DNA of 64,000 nucleotides, taken from positions 70,010-134,009 of the forward strand of contig JBASDX010000002.1 of assembly GCA_049652385.1 (NCBI GenBank), read 5' to 3'. The number at the start of each line of letters is the position of its first letter. The first letter of the stretch is position 1. Below are positions 1-9,515 of the stretch, in pieces. Under the pieces are notes generated by a model. The model saw nothing but the letters and a program-made list of their open reading frames with translations. It was not told where the DNA came from and did no database searches. The position numbers and the translations under genes are program-made. This DNA is from DMER64 sp049652385. Lineage in GTDB: Bacteria > Bacteroidota > Bacteroidia > Bacteroidales > UBA932.

Positions 1-3000
1 GGGTACGTAGACAATGTATTTTTCTTTTTTGCAGGTCACAACGAGGCTGAGGGAGGCGGCAAGAATACCATTTGGCCGCATGCCTGGAATGTGTATGAAA
101 AAAACGAGGTATTGGATGGGGTTAGGTTGAATTCGTACGCTTGTACTTCTGAATTTAAAGGGGCGCAAGGAGAGGTGATGTCCGGTATTGGAACGTATTG
201 CCATGAATTCGGTCACGTGCTGGGGTTGCCTGATTTTTACGATACGGATTATGAAGAAAATGGACAAGCACGTGGATTGGGATCTTTTTCGTTGATGGCC
301 GGTGGTAATTACAACAATAGCGGCAGAACTCCTCCTTATTTGAATATTGAAGAAAGAAACTTGTTGGGCTGGTACAACAATATTCCTTTGGAATTTACCC
401 AGAGCAAAGAATATTTCCTGGGACCGGTTACGGACAACACGTGTTATATCCACCATACGAGCAATCCCAATGAATATTTTCTATTCGAGTACCGCGAGAA
501 AAAAGGATGGGATGATCACCTGCCCGCAACGGGATTGTTGATATACCACGTAGATAAATCCAATAATATAGTAGGAGGCAAGACCGCGGGTAATCGCTGG
601 ACCGGCTGGGACGGAATCAATGCGTATATGAACCACCAATGTTTTGATTTGATAGAAGCCGTTTACCCGGAATCTGCCGTTCAATATGAGCATCAAGTAC
701 CTTTCCCGGGGAGTACCAACAATACTTCGTTTACTCCTTATACCTCACCTGCGTTTGTGGGCCACTCCGGATTTCACACAGGTGTAGGTATAACCCAAAT
801 ACAAGATTTAGGGGATCGGGCTGCGCTTACTGTGTCCACTATTGAAACAGACCGTATAGAGTTCGTGGGCAGAGTAACCGGTAGAAACGTACAACCAATA
901 CAAAGTGCCACCGTTACTGTTTCCTTTTTGCAGGAAAATAGTGATGCGAACCGTCCAGCCAGCGTAGCCGGCAAGGGATCCGTTTTACAAAAAGTAGCGA
1001 GGAGCCCGCAACCGTCACAAGTTGTGGAAACAACCACAGATGCTCAAGGAAATTTCAGTTTAGACTTTGATTTCCAAGAGGGTACGTATGTCATTCAGAT
1101 AGCAAAACAAGGGTATATACCGGCCTCAGAAGAAGTATCTATGGTGGCTCCCGGTTTGTTTCGCAGAGATTTCATTTTAAATGAAGAGGGCTTGCTCAAA
1201 AAGCACTACGATTGGAATAGAAACTGGGGTATAGGATATAATAATCTGGATAAACCAGTGTATGGAGCCGTGGGTTTTTCAGCGGAAGAATTAGAGCCGT
1301 ATGTAGGAGATACCTTGCAAACCATATCCTTTATTATGTTTGCGGAGGAGGCTACTGAAGTAGGTGTTTATGTGTTGTTTGGTAAAGAAGTAATATTTGA
1401 ACGGGAAGTTACTCAGTATGTGTTCAATGCCCCTGTGACTGTGAACATTAGTGATGCAGGAATAACCATACCGAAAGGTAAATTGGTGCGTATAGGGTAT
1501 TATGTGAAAGGTGCTGATTTCGGCTATCCGTTAGCGGCCGACCTGGGACCTATGGCTTACCTGGGAGGTTATTCGGCACAAAGTATGAATGGTATGATTC
1601 AAGCAAAACCCTGGCGAAATGATTTGGGTAACATCATAATATCGGCCAGTGTTAAGGAAGGGGAGGAACCCGACGAACCTATTGATCCGGAAGAAGACCT
1701 GGAAATCAGGGGAACGGTTGAGGATAAAGACGGTCATCCGTTAGACGGAGTAACCATGAAACTTTATTATCAGGAACCATCGGGCAGTATGCAGGATAAA
1801 ACGCAAAAACATTTGCACGTGGCGGGTCGTTTAAGCCGGGCTCCCCATCAAACAGGTACGCCGGTGGCAACCACTACCACCCACTCCGGCGGACAATACC
1901 GTTTTGAAACGGTAAGCAGACGGGGAACTTATGTCGTGAAAGCAGAAAAAGACGGTTTCTATCCGGTTCAAAGAAGCGTTGAGGCTCAAGAACCGGGAAC
2001 GCAGGTGGTCGATTTCACTTTGATTGATTTCAGCTCCCGAGACGGGTTGCTCAGGAAGCATGGCCTTCCGTACAGCGGTCTGGGGTATGGGCAATCGGGC
2101 GGTATTCTGTACGGGGCAGCGGGGTTTTCTGCGGAAGAGATAGAGCAGTACGAAGGATATCAGCTGCAAACGATATCGTTTTATGTCGGAGGAACGATGG
2201 CAGAGGAGGTGGGTGTTTTTGTATTGTTTGATGGAGAATTGGTATTGGAAGAAACAGTATCCGAGCCTAATTATGGAAATATAACAGAAGTAGACCTAAC
2301 ACAGCATCGTTTATTGATTCCTTCCGGCAAAGAGTTGAAGGTAGGCTATTACGTCAAAGAAAGCGATAACGGGTTTCCTTTGGCCATTGACCAGGGTCCC
2401 ATGGTGCCCATGGGTGCTTATGTAGGTGAAAGTATAGAAGAGTTGGATAAGGATTTGAAAGCAGCATACGGAGCGCATCTTGATTATAATTTGATTGTAT
2501 CGGCTACAGTTAGGAAGGTAGAAAAGTTTACGATCAAAGGAACGGTAGTGGACAAGGAAGGTACTGCTAAAGACGGTGTAACCGTAAAGCTTTACCATGA
2601 AGAAGTGGTCGGGGATACTCCGCAAAAGACGAAAGGCCATGTGCAGGTGGCGGGGCAGTTAAGCAGTGCACCTCTGCATACAGGCACGTTGGTGTCAACC
2701 ACAACCACTCACTCCGGAGGTCAATACAGCTTTAACGTAAAAAGCAAAGCAGGAAAGTATATCATTAAAATAGAAAAAGACGGGTTTTACCCGGCTCAAA
2801 GAACCGTAGATGCTATGTTTGCAGAAACTGTTGTTGCAGATTTTATTCTGATAGATTTTGTGGGGTCCGGTGATGGATTGCTTAGAAAACACGGTATGGT
2901 GAAAGATGGCCTGGGGTATCAAAGTCCGGGCATAGACACTTACGGAGCCGTGGGCTTTTCTGCAGAAGAAACAGAGGCGTATGCAGGATATTTCTTACAT

Positions 3001-3618
3001 ACGATAGCTCTATATGCCGGGGGAAGCAGGGCAGATGAGATGGGCGTTTTTGTCATGTTTGATGGAGAATTGGTGTTGGAAGAGATAGTTCCCAATCCCA
3101 ACTTCAATAATGTAACGGAAGTGGATCTGAAAAGGCACCGTTTAGCTATACCGGCAGGAAAGGAGTTAAAAATAGGGTACTACGTCAAAGGGAGCGACAG
3201 CAGTTATCCGTTAGCCATCGACGACGGACCTATGGTACCTATGGGTGCTTATATAGGTCAATCTATAACGGCTTTGGATAAAGACATGAAGGAAATTACA
3301 GATGGCAGACAGGATCATAATATAATTTTGTCGGCTACGGTGGCACTGGAAGAAGAGGAGTTGTTTACTTTGGGTTATTACATGATGCCTTATGTGAAAA
3401 ACACGTATAGGGCGGGCGAAACGTTAATTTTAAAACTGAACGACTCTCCGCTGGCAACGCATGTGGAAAGACCGCTGGCCGTACAATGGCTCTTTAACGA
3501 TACGCCTTACAGCACCGGGGATGTGTTACAACTGGAAACCGGCAGCCATGTATTAAAAGTTGTATTATCTTTCGAAGGTTATATACAGACAATTGTTCGT
3601 GAAATTTTTGTAGAATAA
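1..3618 (+). CDS. M6 family metalloprotease with three repeated C-terminal modules (5' end outside window)
   Basis: The frame is open from base 1, so the start lies left of the window; the GTG at 91 is internal. The visible catalytic domain holds the zinc motif HEFGH (nt 202-216), followed by GLPDFYD and a Met-turn-like SLMAGG near nt 290-307, typical of M6 (immune inhibitor A-like) secreted proteases. After it come three tandem modules of about 275-290 residues (near nt 850-1650, 1695-2515 and 2525-3345). Each begins with a carboxypeptidase-regulatory-like beta fold (GTV..DG....GV) and continues with a conserved GLL+KH ... YGA.GFSAEE block. An Ig/PKD-like tail ends the protein, with no obvious type IX secretion signal. 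Probable role: extracellular protein degradation; the modules probably bind or space the enzyme (inference). The next gene, fhs, starts 7 bases later but is functionally unrelated. Confidence 0.93.
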   Translation, partial: GYVDNVFFFFAGHNEAEGGGKNTIWPHAWNVYEKNEVLDGVRLNSYACTSEFKGAQGEVMSGIGTYCHEFGHVLGLPDFYDTDYEENGQARGLGSFSLMAGGNYNNSGRTPPYLNIEERNLLGWYNNIPLEFTQSKEYFLGPVTDNTCYIHHTSNPNEYFLFEYREKKGWDDHLPATGLLIYHVDKSNNIVGGKTAGNRWTGWDGINAYMNHQCFDLIEAVYPESAVQYEHQVPFPGSTNNTSFTPYTSPAFVGHSGFHTGVGITQIQDLGDRAALTVSTIETDRIEFVGRVTGRNVQPIQSATVTVSFLQENSDANRPASVAGKGSVLQKVARSPQPSQVVETTTDAQGNFSLDFDFQEGTYVIQIAKQGYIPASEEVSMVAPGLFRRDFILNEEGLLKKHYDWNRNWGIGYNNLDKPVYGAVGFSAEELEPYVGDTLQTISFIMFAEEATEVGVYVLFGKEVIFEREVTQYVFNAPVTVNISDAGITIPKGKLVRIGYYVKGADFGYPLAADLGPMAYLGGYSAQSMNGMIQAKPWRNDLGNIIISASVKEGEEPDEPIDPEEDLEIRGTVEDKDGHPLDGVTMKLYYQEPSGSMQDKTQKHLHVAGRLSRAPHQTGTPVATTTTHSGGQYRFETVSRRGTYVVKAEKDGFYPVQRSVEAQEPGTQVVDFTLIDFSSRDGLLRKHGLPYSGLGYGQSGGILYGAAGFSAEEIEQYEGYQLQTISFYVGGTMAEEVGVFVLFDGELVLEETVSEPNYGNITEVDLTQHRLLIPSGKELKVGYYVKESDNGFPLAIDQGPMVPMGAYVGESIEELDKDLKAAYGAHLDYNLIVSATVRKVEKFTIKGTVVDKEGTAKDGVTVKLYHEEVVGDTPQKTKGHVQVAGQLSSAPLHTGTLVSTTTTHSGGQYSFNVKSKAGKYIIKIEKDGFYPAQRTVDAMFAETVVADFILIDFVGSGDGLLRKHGMVKDGLGYQSPGIDTYGAVGFSAEETEAYAGYFLHTIALYAGGSRADEMGVFVMFDGELVLEEIVPNPNFNNVTEVDLKRHRLAIPAGKELKIGYYVKGSDSSYPLAIDDGPMVPMGAYIGQSITALDKDMKEITDGRQDHNIILSATVALEEEELFTLGYYMMPYVKNTYRAGETLILKLNDSPLATHVERPLAVQWLFNDTPYSTGDVLQLETGSHVLKVVLSFEGYIQTIVREIFVE

Positions 3619-3625
3619 AAGCAGT

Positions 3626-5293
3626 ATGAAAACAGACATTGAAATATCAAGCGCATATAAGATGCGGGACATCAGAGAAGTAGCCTCAGATGTAGGGATA
3701 GCTACTGCAGATTTGAGTCCTATGGGGCATTACATTGCTAAAGTGCCGGAGCGGCTCATAGATGAAAAAAAGGTGGCAGACAGTAATTTGATTTTGGTTA
3801 CGGCCATCACGCCTACCAGGGCAGGTGTGGGTAAAACTACGGTTTCTATTGGATTATCCATGGGTTTGAACCACATTGGGAAAAAAGCCATGGTAGCGCT
3901 GAGGGAACCGTCTTTGGGACCATGTTTTGGGATGAAAGGAGGAGCGGCCGGAGGAGGGTATGCTCAGGTAGTGCCCATGGAAGACATCAACTTGCATTTT
4001 ACCGGTGACTTTCATGCGGTAACCTCGGCAAATAATATGATTTCTGCCTTGTTGGAGAACTATATCTACCAGGAACAGGACCACGGTATCTGCCTGCAGG
4101 AAATTGTCTGGAAACGGGTACTGGACGTAAACGACCGCACCTTGCGCTCCATCGTGTCGGGTGTGGGAGCCAAGACAAACGGTGTGACCCGGGCTACAGG
4201 CTTTGATATTACGCCGGCATCTGAAATAATGGCCATTCTCTGCCTCTCCAAAGATTTGGATGATTTGAAACAACGGGTCGGGAAAATCATTCTGGGTTTC
4301 AAACACGACGGTTCGCCGTTTTATGTTGACGATATGGGCGTGGCAGGAGCTATAGCTATTTTGCTTAAAGATGCTATCCATCCTAATCTGGTACAGACGT
4401 TGGAAGGTACCCCGGCCTTTATCCACGGAGGGCCTTTCGCAAATATTGCTCACGGTTGTAATTCGCTTGTTGCCACAAAAATGGCTATGACATATGCCGA
4501 TTATGTAGTGACCGAGGCCGGATTTGGAGCCGACCTGGGAGCGGAGAAATTTTTCAATATCAAATGCCGTAAGGGAGGCCTGCAGCCTAAACTGACCGTT
4601 CTGGTTGCCACCCTGCAAGGTTTGAAGATGCATGGCGGAACGGATTTGGCCAAGTTGCAGAAGACAGATAGGGAAGGCGTAGAAAAAGGATTGGCCAACC
4701 TGGAGAAACACGTGAGAAACCTGAAGGGTTTTGGACAAAACGTGGTGGTAGCGTTGAACAAGTACGGTACAGATACGGAACAAGAAATTGCCCTGGTACG
4801 CGAACGTTGTGAAAGCCTGGGTGTACCTTTTGCTGTAAACAACGCCTATACGGAAGGAGGGGCGGGTGCTGCCCAATTGGCCCGTGTAGTAGTAGATACT
4901 ATTGAGAACAACCCCTCGGAGCCGTTGAAATTTACGTACGATAAGAGCGATAGCATTGAAGAAAAAATTTGGAAAATAGCACACGGCATCTACGGAGCCA
5001 AAAACGTTTTCTATTACGATACGGCCCGTGATAGCATGAAGAGGATAGAAGCCATGGGATTGGACCATTACCCTGTCTGCATTGCCAAAACGCAATATTC
5101 CTTCTCTACGGATCCCAAGGCCTATGGAGTGGCTAAAGATTTTGAAATGAATATCCAGGATTTGATTATCAACAACGGAGCAGAAATGATTGTGGCCATT
5201 GCGGGAGATATCTTACGTATGCCCGGTTTGCCCAAAACCCCGCAAGCCAAATACATGGATATTAAAGACGGAGTCATTACGGGCCTGAGTTAA
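3626..5293 (+). CDS. fhs: Formate-tetrahydrofolate ligase
   Basis: A 555-residue protein of full family length. It joins formate to tetrahydrofolate with ATP to give 10-formyl-THF for purine and one-carbon metabolism in the cytoplasm. The nucleotide-binding loop is at residues 62-72 (TPTRAGVGKTT); the usual family form is TPT-P-x-GEGKTT, so R65 and V68 are small departures. The region after it (REPSLGPCFGMKGGAAGGGYAQV) and the HFTGDFHA motif are intact. The C-terminal end is normal (ILRMPGLPKTPQA). It sits between two protease genes with short gaps (7 and 13 bases), so it may be cotranscribed with them. Confidence 0.98.
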   Translation: MKTDIEISSAYKMRDIREVASDVGIATADLSPMGHYIAKVPERLIDEKKVADSNLILVTAITPTRAGVGKTTVSIGLSMGLNHIGKKAMVALREPSLGPCFGMKGGAAGGGYAQVVPMEDINLHFTGDFHAVTSANNMISALLENYIYQEQDHGICLQEIVWKRVLDVNDRTLRSIVSGVGAKTNGVTRATGFDITPASEIMAILCLSKDLDDLKQRVGKIILGFKHDGSPFYVDDMGVAGAIAILLKDAIHPNLVQTLEGTPAFIHGGPFANIAHGCNSLVATKMAMTYADYVVTEAGFGADLGAEKFFNIKCRKGGLQPKLTVLVATLQGLKMHGGTDLAKLQKTDREGVEKGLANLEKHVRNLKGFGQNVVVALNKYGTDTEQEIALVRERCESLGVPFAVNNAYTEGGAGAAQLARVVVDTIENNPSEPLKFTYDKSDSIEEKIWKIAHGIYGAKNVFYYDTARDSMKRIEAMGLDHYPVCIAKTQYSFSTDPKAYGVAKDFEMNIQDLIINNGAEMIVAIAGDILRMPGLPKTPQAKYMDIKDGVITGLS

Positions 5294-5306
5294 GGAGGAG
5301 TGTCTC

Positions 5307-6476
5307 ATGAAACGGTTTTTATGGATTTGGCTCCTGGTTATCATTGCAGGTCAAGCTGTGGCTCAGCAATCCCCGGCAAAATTCCGTATGAGGGATTACG
5401 GAATCACAACAGGTGTTATGCAGCCGGGACCCTTGAATGCCATTACGGATGTAGCAGGGGTTAAAGTAGGTCACGTAACCCTTATTGCAGGAGATGACAT
5501 AAGAACGGGTGTAACGGCCATCATTCCGCACTCAGGCAACATCTTCAGAGCAAAAGTACCGGCCGGATTCTGGGCCGGTAACGGCTTTGGTAAAATAGCC
5601 GGTACCACGCAAATCCTGGAGCTGGGCAATATAGAAACACCCATTGTGTTGACCAATACCCTTTCCGTGGCGGCAGGCGTTGAGGGGCTAGTTACGTATA
5701 CATTGGTACAGCCGGGGAATGAAACGGTTCAATCGGTGAATGCTGTGGTTGGAGAGACGAACGACGGAGGTCTGAACGATATCTGTGGCCGTCACGTTAC
5801 TCCGGAACACGTACTGGAGGCTCTGAGCAAAGCGAAATCGGGTCCTGTTGAGGAAGGCAACGTAGGGGCCGGAACGGGTACTGTTTGTTTTGGGTTTAAA
5901 GGAGGTATTGGTACCAGCAGCCGGGTACTGCCGGACAGTATGGGCAGCTATACCGTGGGCGTATTGGTACAGACCAATTTTGGAGGCGTTCTGCAGATAG
6001 CCGGAGTCAACGTGGGAGAACGGCTAGGCCAATATTCCTATAAAACACAGCTGGAAGAACAACGTGTAACAGTACCACATAATGGGGATAACGTAGATAC
6101 AGACGGGTCGTGCATGATTATCATCGTTACCGATGCACCTTTAAGTGAGCGTAATCTGGAACGTCTGGCTAAAAGAGGCATGATGGGTCTGGCACGTACG
6201 GGAGGTATAGCCTCCAACGGCAGCGGCGATTACGTGCTGGCTCTTTCCGTGGCTTCTGAAAACCTCATCCGGAATACTCCGTTTTATACGCCTGTCTATT
6301 TGCACAACGACGATTGCTCGCCGCTCTTTATGGCGGCCATTGAGGCTACGGAAGAAGCCATATTGAACTCTTTGTTTGCCGCACAGACCATGACGGGGAA
6401 AGGCGGCAGAACGGTAGAAGCTCTACCTGCAGAGCGGGTGGCTACATTAGTACAAACTCTACGCGGCGGTTTTTAG
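5307..6476 (+). CDS. P1 family peptidase (DmpA-type aminopeptidase), exported
   Basis: A 389-residue protein starting with a cleavable signal peptide (MKRFLWIWLLVIIAGQAVAQ), so a periplasmic or secreted location is likely. It matches the DmpA/P1 N-terminal nucleophile family: the N-terminal RDYGITTGVMQPGPLNAITDVAGVKVGH block, the central VGAGTGTVCFGFKGGIGTSSR block, and the C-terminal ASNGSGDY motif that carries the serine where these proteins self-cleave to form the active enzyme. Members remove N-terminal residues from peptides or amides; the substrate here cannot be read. An SD-like GGAGGAG lies 5-12 bases before the start. Its last 35 bases overlap the end of the convergent OmpA-like gene. 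Confidence 0.94.
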   Translation: MKRFLWIWLLVIIAGQAVAQQSPAKFRMRDYGITTGVMQPGPLNAITDVAGVKVGHVTLIAGDDIRTGVTAIIPHSGNIFRAKVPAGFWAGNGFGKIAGTTQILELGNIETPIVLTNTLSVAAGVEGLVTYTLVQPGNETVQSVNAVVGETNDGGLNDICGRHVTPEHVLEALSKAKSGPVEEGNVGAGTGTVCFGFKGGIGTSSRVLPDSMGSYTVGVLVQTNFGGVLQIAGVNVGERLGQYSYKTQLEEQRVTVPHNGDNVDTDGSCMIIIVTDAPLSERNLERLAKRGMMGLARTGGIASNGSGDYVLALSVASENLIRNTPFYTPVYLHNDDCSPLFMAAIEATEEAILNSLFAAQTMTGKGGRTVEALPAERVATLVQTLRGGF

Positions 6477-7743
6477 CACGTCCTTCGGCCGTAGCGTTAT
6501 CGGCAATGGGGCTATTTTGTCCCATACCTTTGGCTTGCAGCCTGTCGGCTTGAATACCCATAGATACCAAACGTTCTACCACGGCGTTAGCCCTGTCCTG
6601 GGAAAGGGTCTGATTGAGTTGTGCAGATCCGGTGGAATCCGTATGACCTTCCACGCTAAAGCGGTACGACGGGTTGTCTTGCATCAACCGGAAAATGCGG
6701 TTAATTTCACCGGCTGATTCCGGTTTGATGGTACTCTTGCCCGTATCAAAGGTAATGCCGTAAGAAATGAATTTCCCGTCATGCAGGATGCGCTCGTTCA
6801 ACGGTACGGCTCCTTGTGCAAACCGGATGTTTTTAATGTAGGCGAAATCGGCGGGTGCGTATTCTTGCCCAAAACAGAAACGTAGCGGGGCTGCCATATT
6901 GGGAATGTTGATGCAACGATCACCGTTGATATACACCTTCAACGCCCTTTTGTTGAAAGAAAGAGCAAAATGGCTCCAGTCTCCGTACAGGAAATCATAA
7001 GGGTCTTTGTAAGCAGCACGTTTTCCGTTGTAATCGGGTGGTTCGTAGTCACATATAATCCGTGTCGTATAGGGATACAGGTAGAGTTGCATGGTTAAAT
7101 AGGAAACAGATTCCCATGCTCCATCCATGTCTGTGTACATAAGAATTCTGTAACCAAAGTAATCGGGATTTTCATCTTCTTCCACCCGGGGGATATAGAA
7201 ATCGAATTCCAGGGTGAAAGCCTCCGGAAGGTACCGTTGGCTGTTTTCCATCAAGGGACTTAACAGACAATTGTCCAGTAATAAGATGGCTTTTTCTCCG
7301 TCAAATCGGACGACATCCGCACTCCCTTCCAGTAAGTCCCAGTTGGCCGGAAATTCGCCTATCCGATCGTGCGTAAGGTTGTCCTCAATGATGATTTGGT
7401 CTCCCGGAACAAAATCGGATTTTCCCCAGTCAATTTCCGCTTTTTTTGCCCGGTCTGTCTGTTGTGTGGTACCTTCCGCAGTAACTGCAACTTCTTCTGT
7501 GGTGGTTGCAGCTATTTCCTCAATAGCAGATTTTTCTTTTTTATCAAAAGCTTTCTCAAATGCTTCTGATACTTCTTCTTCCACTTTTTCCTCCACCTTT
7601 CTTTCCACGGTACTCTCTGCGGCTCTTTTGGCAGCAGATCCTATTTTGCGGAGCAAAGACTGGGAATAGGCGGTTTGCGGAGTCAGGCATCCTGCGCATA
7701 GAGAGAAAACCATTACCATACATAAAAAACAGATTCTCTTCAT
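6442..7743 (-). CDS. OmpA-family lipoprotein
   Basis: The start at 7743 is chosen because it begins a lipoprotein signal peptide (MKRICFLCMVMVFSLCAGC, lipobox LCAGC); a longer in-frame start nine codons upstream would spoil it. The mature protein has a charged helical stretch rich in Glu/Lys/Ala (about residues 35-75), a middle beta-rich region resembling a LamG/concanavalin-type fold (about 115-310), and a C-terminal OmpA peptidoglycan-binding domain (last ~110 residues: FDTGKSTIKPES ... VEGHTDSTG ... NRRVEFVLM). It probably links the outer membrane to the cell wall. The stop overlaps the end of the P1 peptidase gene by 35 bases in convergent orientation. Confidence 0.92.
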   Translation of the reverse strand: MKRICFLCMVMVFSLCAGCLTPQTAYSQSLLRKIGSAAKRAAESTVERKVEEKVEEEVSEAFEKAFDKKEKSAIEEIAATTTEEVAVTAEGTTQQTDRAKKAEIDWGKSDFVPGDQIIIEDNLTHDRIGEFPANWDLLEGSADVVRFDGEKAILLLDNCLLSPLMENSQRYLPEAFTLEFDFYIPRVEEDENPDYFGYRILMYTDMDGAWESVSYLTMQLYLYPYTTRIICDYEPPDYNGKRAAYKDPYDFLYGDWSHFALSFNKRALKVYINGDRCINIPNMAAPLRFCFGQEYAPADFAYIKNIRFAQGAVPLNERILHDGKFISYGITFDTGKSTIKPESAGEINRIFRLMQDNPSYRFSVEGHTDSTGSAQLNQTLSQDRANAVVERLVSMGIQADRLQAKGMGQNSPIADNATAEGRAKNRRVEFVLM

Positions 7744-7767
7744 AATCAGTAGTATTAGATATTCTAC

Positions 7768-7775
7768 CAAATGTA
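7768..7775 (-). promoter_or_regulatory. Candidate -7 box for the OmpA-like gene
   Basis: Reading on the minus strand this is TACATTTG, matching the Bacteroidota -7 consensus TAnnTTTG, about 24 bases upstream of the chosen start at 7743. No clear TTTG -33 element was seen at the usual distance. Confidence 0.5.
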
Positions 7776-7844
7776 AGAGAATCTGTTGGGCGCTGGTAGT
7801 AAAAAAGCGACAGACAAGCTTCTACCTACCTTACAAATACATTA

Positions 7845-9314
7845 TCAATCCCTGACACAACGAACAGAATAACCGGACTCCTTAGTGTAGTGGTTATGGC
7901 CTATTAAGATGAGACTAAAGCACAAGAACCGGGACCAGGCGGTATCGGGATTGCCCTGCGTAGAACTCCACCAATAGCCGTAGTAACCTGTTTTGTAGTA
8001 GTTGAAACCCCCATTAGTAGTACGGGCGCCCCCCGGAAGAGCTGAGAAACCGGATTTGTTTCTGTACTCAGGAAAGCCAGTATTGCCTATAGCTCCCTCA
8101 ACAGATGAAGAGTTCCAGCCAGTTTCACTTGCCAGAGATTTTGCAATTTTTGCCCCGACACCACCTTTGGTCCCATCGTAATTATGTCCATTATTGGCCA
8201 GGTAATTTTCCAGTTGTGTCCATTCAGCATCGCTGGGCAGGTGCCAGCCTTCAGGACAGGCCGTAAGGGCTGCAGACCAGTTGTAAAGTACTCCATAGGT
8301 TTGGTAGTTTTCGGTGGCTTTGGCTTCTTCAACATCTGTGCCGTCATAGCCGTAAACATAGTAATAGGGTTCTGTTTCGGAATCTGTTGCCGGGCCCACT
8401 ACACTGGGTAAATACGCCAGGTTTTCGGCCATCCAGGTCTGTGTCCCTAAGGTTACCGTGTTGTACACTTTACCGTCACGGCTGTCTTCACACGTGGTTA
8501 AGTATGTAAACAGATCCGGCCCTCCCGGAAATGAAATATAAGTATAGTAATCCGTATTATGCCATCCACCTACTCCATCAATATAAATAGCGGGACGTAA
8601 GCGAACCAGTTTTTCCTGGAGAAAAAGGCTTTTTTCATTGTACCTTGCAAGAGATGGTGAAAGTGCAGAAGGATAATAGTGCTTGATTTGATCATCAGGG
8701 TTGGCCTTATACAGAATTCCGGCATACCAACATTCATCCCAAACAACTTTTCCGTCAACCTCCCAAAACACAATCTCTTCAGATTTGGGCCCTCCGCACC
8801 AATCGTCCCACTCCCAATCGTCTCTTAGTTTTTCAAAAGGATACGGATTAAGAACTCGATACGTATTTGGATTCACATTCGACTGTTGCACTTCAACGTC
8901 AATAATTCCGTTGGCTATATCTATAGTCACGAATGAATCATAAAATTCTCCCATACCCAGAGATTTCCACTCAGGTATGACTTCTATTGCACAAGTTGCC
9001 GTAAGCGTTGCATTACCTGAAGTGGCCCGGACGGTAATGGTAGTCTCTCCAACACCCGTTGCGGTTACGAGTCCGTCCTGATCAACTTCAGCTACTAAAG
9101 GATCAGAAGATTCCCATTCCAGAATCAACTTTGACATAGTCCTGCCGGGTACAATGGTGACTGACAGCTGTAGGGGTTCTGTTACATCAAGAATCATGGT
9201 AGCCTGTTCCGTATTAAGTGTAAGCACATACAATGGCGGAACGCCCGGGTTATCCATTTTGCAGGATGAACAAAACACCACTGCAAGCGAAATTAGAAAG
9301 ATAATTTTTTTCAT
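7845..9314 (-). CDS. FISUMP-domain lipoprotein with N-terminal bacterial Ig-like domain
   Basis: A 489-residue protein with a lipoprotein signal (MKKIIFLISLAVVFCSSC). Residues ~28-112 form a Big_2-type Ig-like domain (EWESSDPLVAEVDQDGLVTATGVGETTI). A central region of unknown function follows. The C-terminal ~200 residues are a FISUMP domain (Fibrobacter succinogenes major paralogous domain): KVYNTVTLGTQTWMAENLAYLPS ... GVLYNWSAAL ... CPEGWHLPSDAEW ... GYWWSST ... SGYSVRCVRD. Such proteins are surface-exposed lipoproteins of unknown role. A second FISUMP lipoprotein lies at 55.1-55.8 kb and lacks the Ig-like part. Confidence 0.93.
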   Translation of the reverse strand: MKKIIFLISLAVVFCSSCKMDNPGVPPLYVLTLNTEQATMILDVTEPLQLSVTIVPGRTMSKLILEWESSDPLVAEVDQDGLVTATGVGETTITVRATSGNATLTATCAIEVIPEWKSLGMGEFYDSFVTIDIANGIIDVEVQQSNVNPNTYRVLNPYPFEKLRDDWEWDDWCGGPKSEEIVFWEVDGKVVWDECWYAGILYKANPDDQIKHYYPSALSPSLARYNEKSLFLQEKLVRLRPAIYIDGVGGWHNTDYYTYISFPGGPDLFTYLTTCEDSRDGKVYNTVTLGTQTWMAENLAYLPSVVGPATDSETEPYYYVYGYDGTDVEEAKATENYQTYGVLYNWSAALTACPEGWHLPSDAEWTQLENYLANNGHNYDGTKGGVGAKIAKSLASETGWNSSSVEGAIGNTGFPEYRNKSGFSALPGGARTTNGGFNYYKTGYYGYWWSSTQGNPDTAWSRFLCFSLILIGHNHYTKESGYSVRCVRD

Positions 9315-9396
9315 AATTTTTAGTGATTATTAGAATTTTTAAAGAAAAGTAAACTGCCTAAATATACTTAATTCTGCCTTGTATTCCTAACATATC

Positions 9397-9469
9397 TTTG
9401 ATTTCGAGCTATTTGAGTTTGATTTTGGTTAGTTTGGGTTACATTTTGTGAGTTTTGGGTTTGAATTTG
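9397..9469 (+). repeat. Decayed TTTGNN hexamer array upstream of carA
   Basis: TTTG occurs nine times in 73 bases (starts 9397, 9412, 9418, 9424, 9433, 9445, 9454, 9460, 9466), always separated by multiples of three and often by exactly six. The stretch has very little C. It looks like a degenerate simple-sequence repeat. TTTG is also the -33 element of Bacteroidota promoters. A TACCTTTA at 9486-9493 could serve as the carA -7 box with TTTG at 9460 or 9466 as its partner. Confidence 0.6.
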
Positions 9470-9515
9470 GTCAAGGTATATTTTTTACCTTTACCGGGTC
9501 TTTTAACATGTGATT

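Noticed and set aside
1..3618. Type IX secretion C-terminal domain on the M6 protease
   Set aside because: The C-terminus lacks the usual conserved Gly/Lys blocks of a sorting domain and ends in an Ig/PKD-like fold.
3854..5095. A 413-codon open frame antisense to fhs
   Set aside because: It is a shadow of the strongly conserved fhs gene; the translation has no recognisable motif and the composition is atypical.
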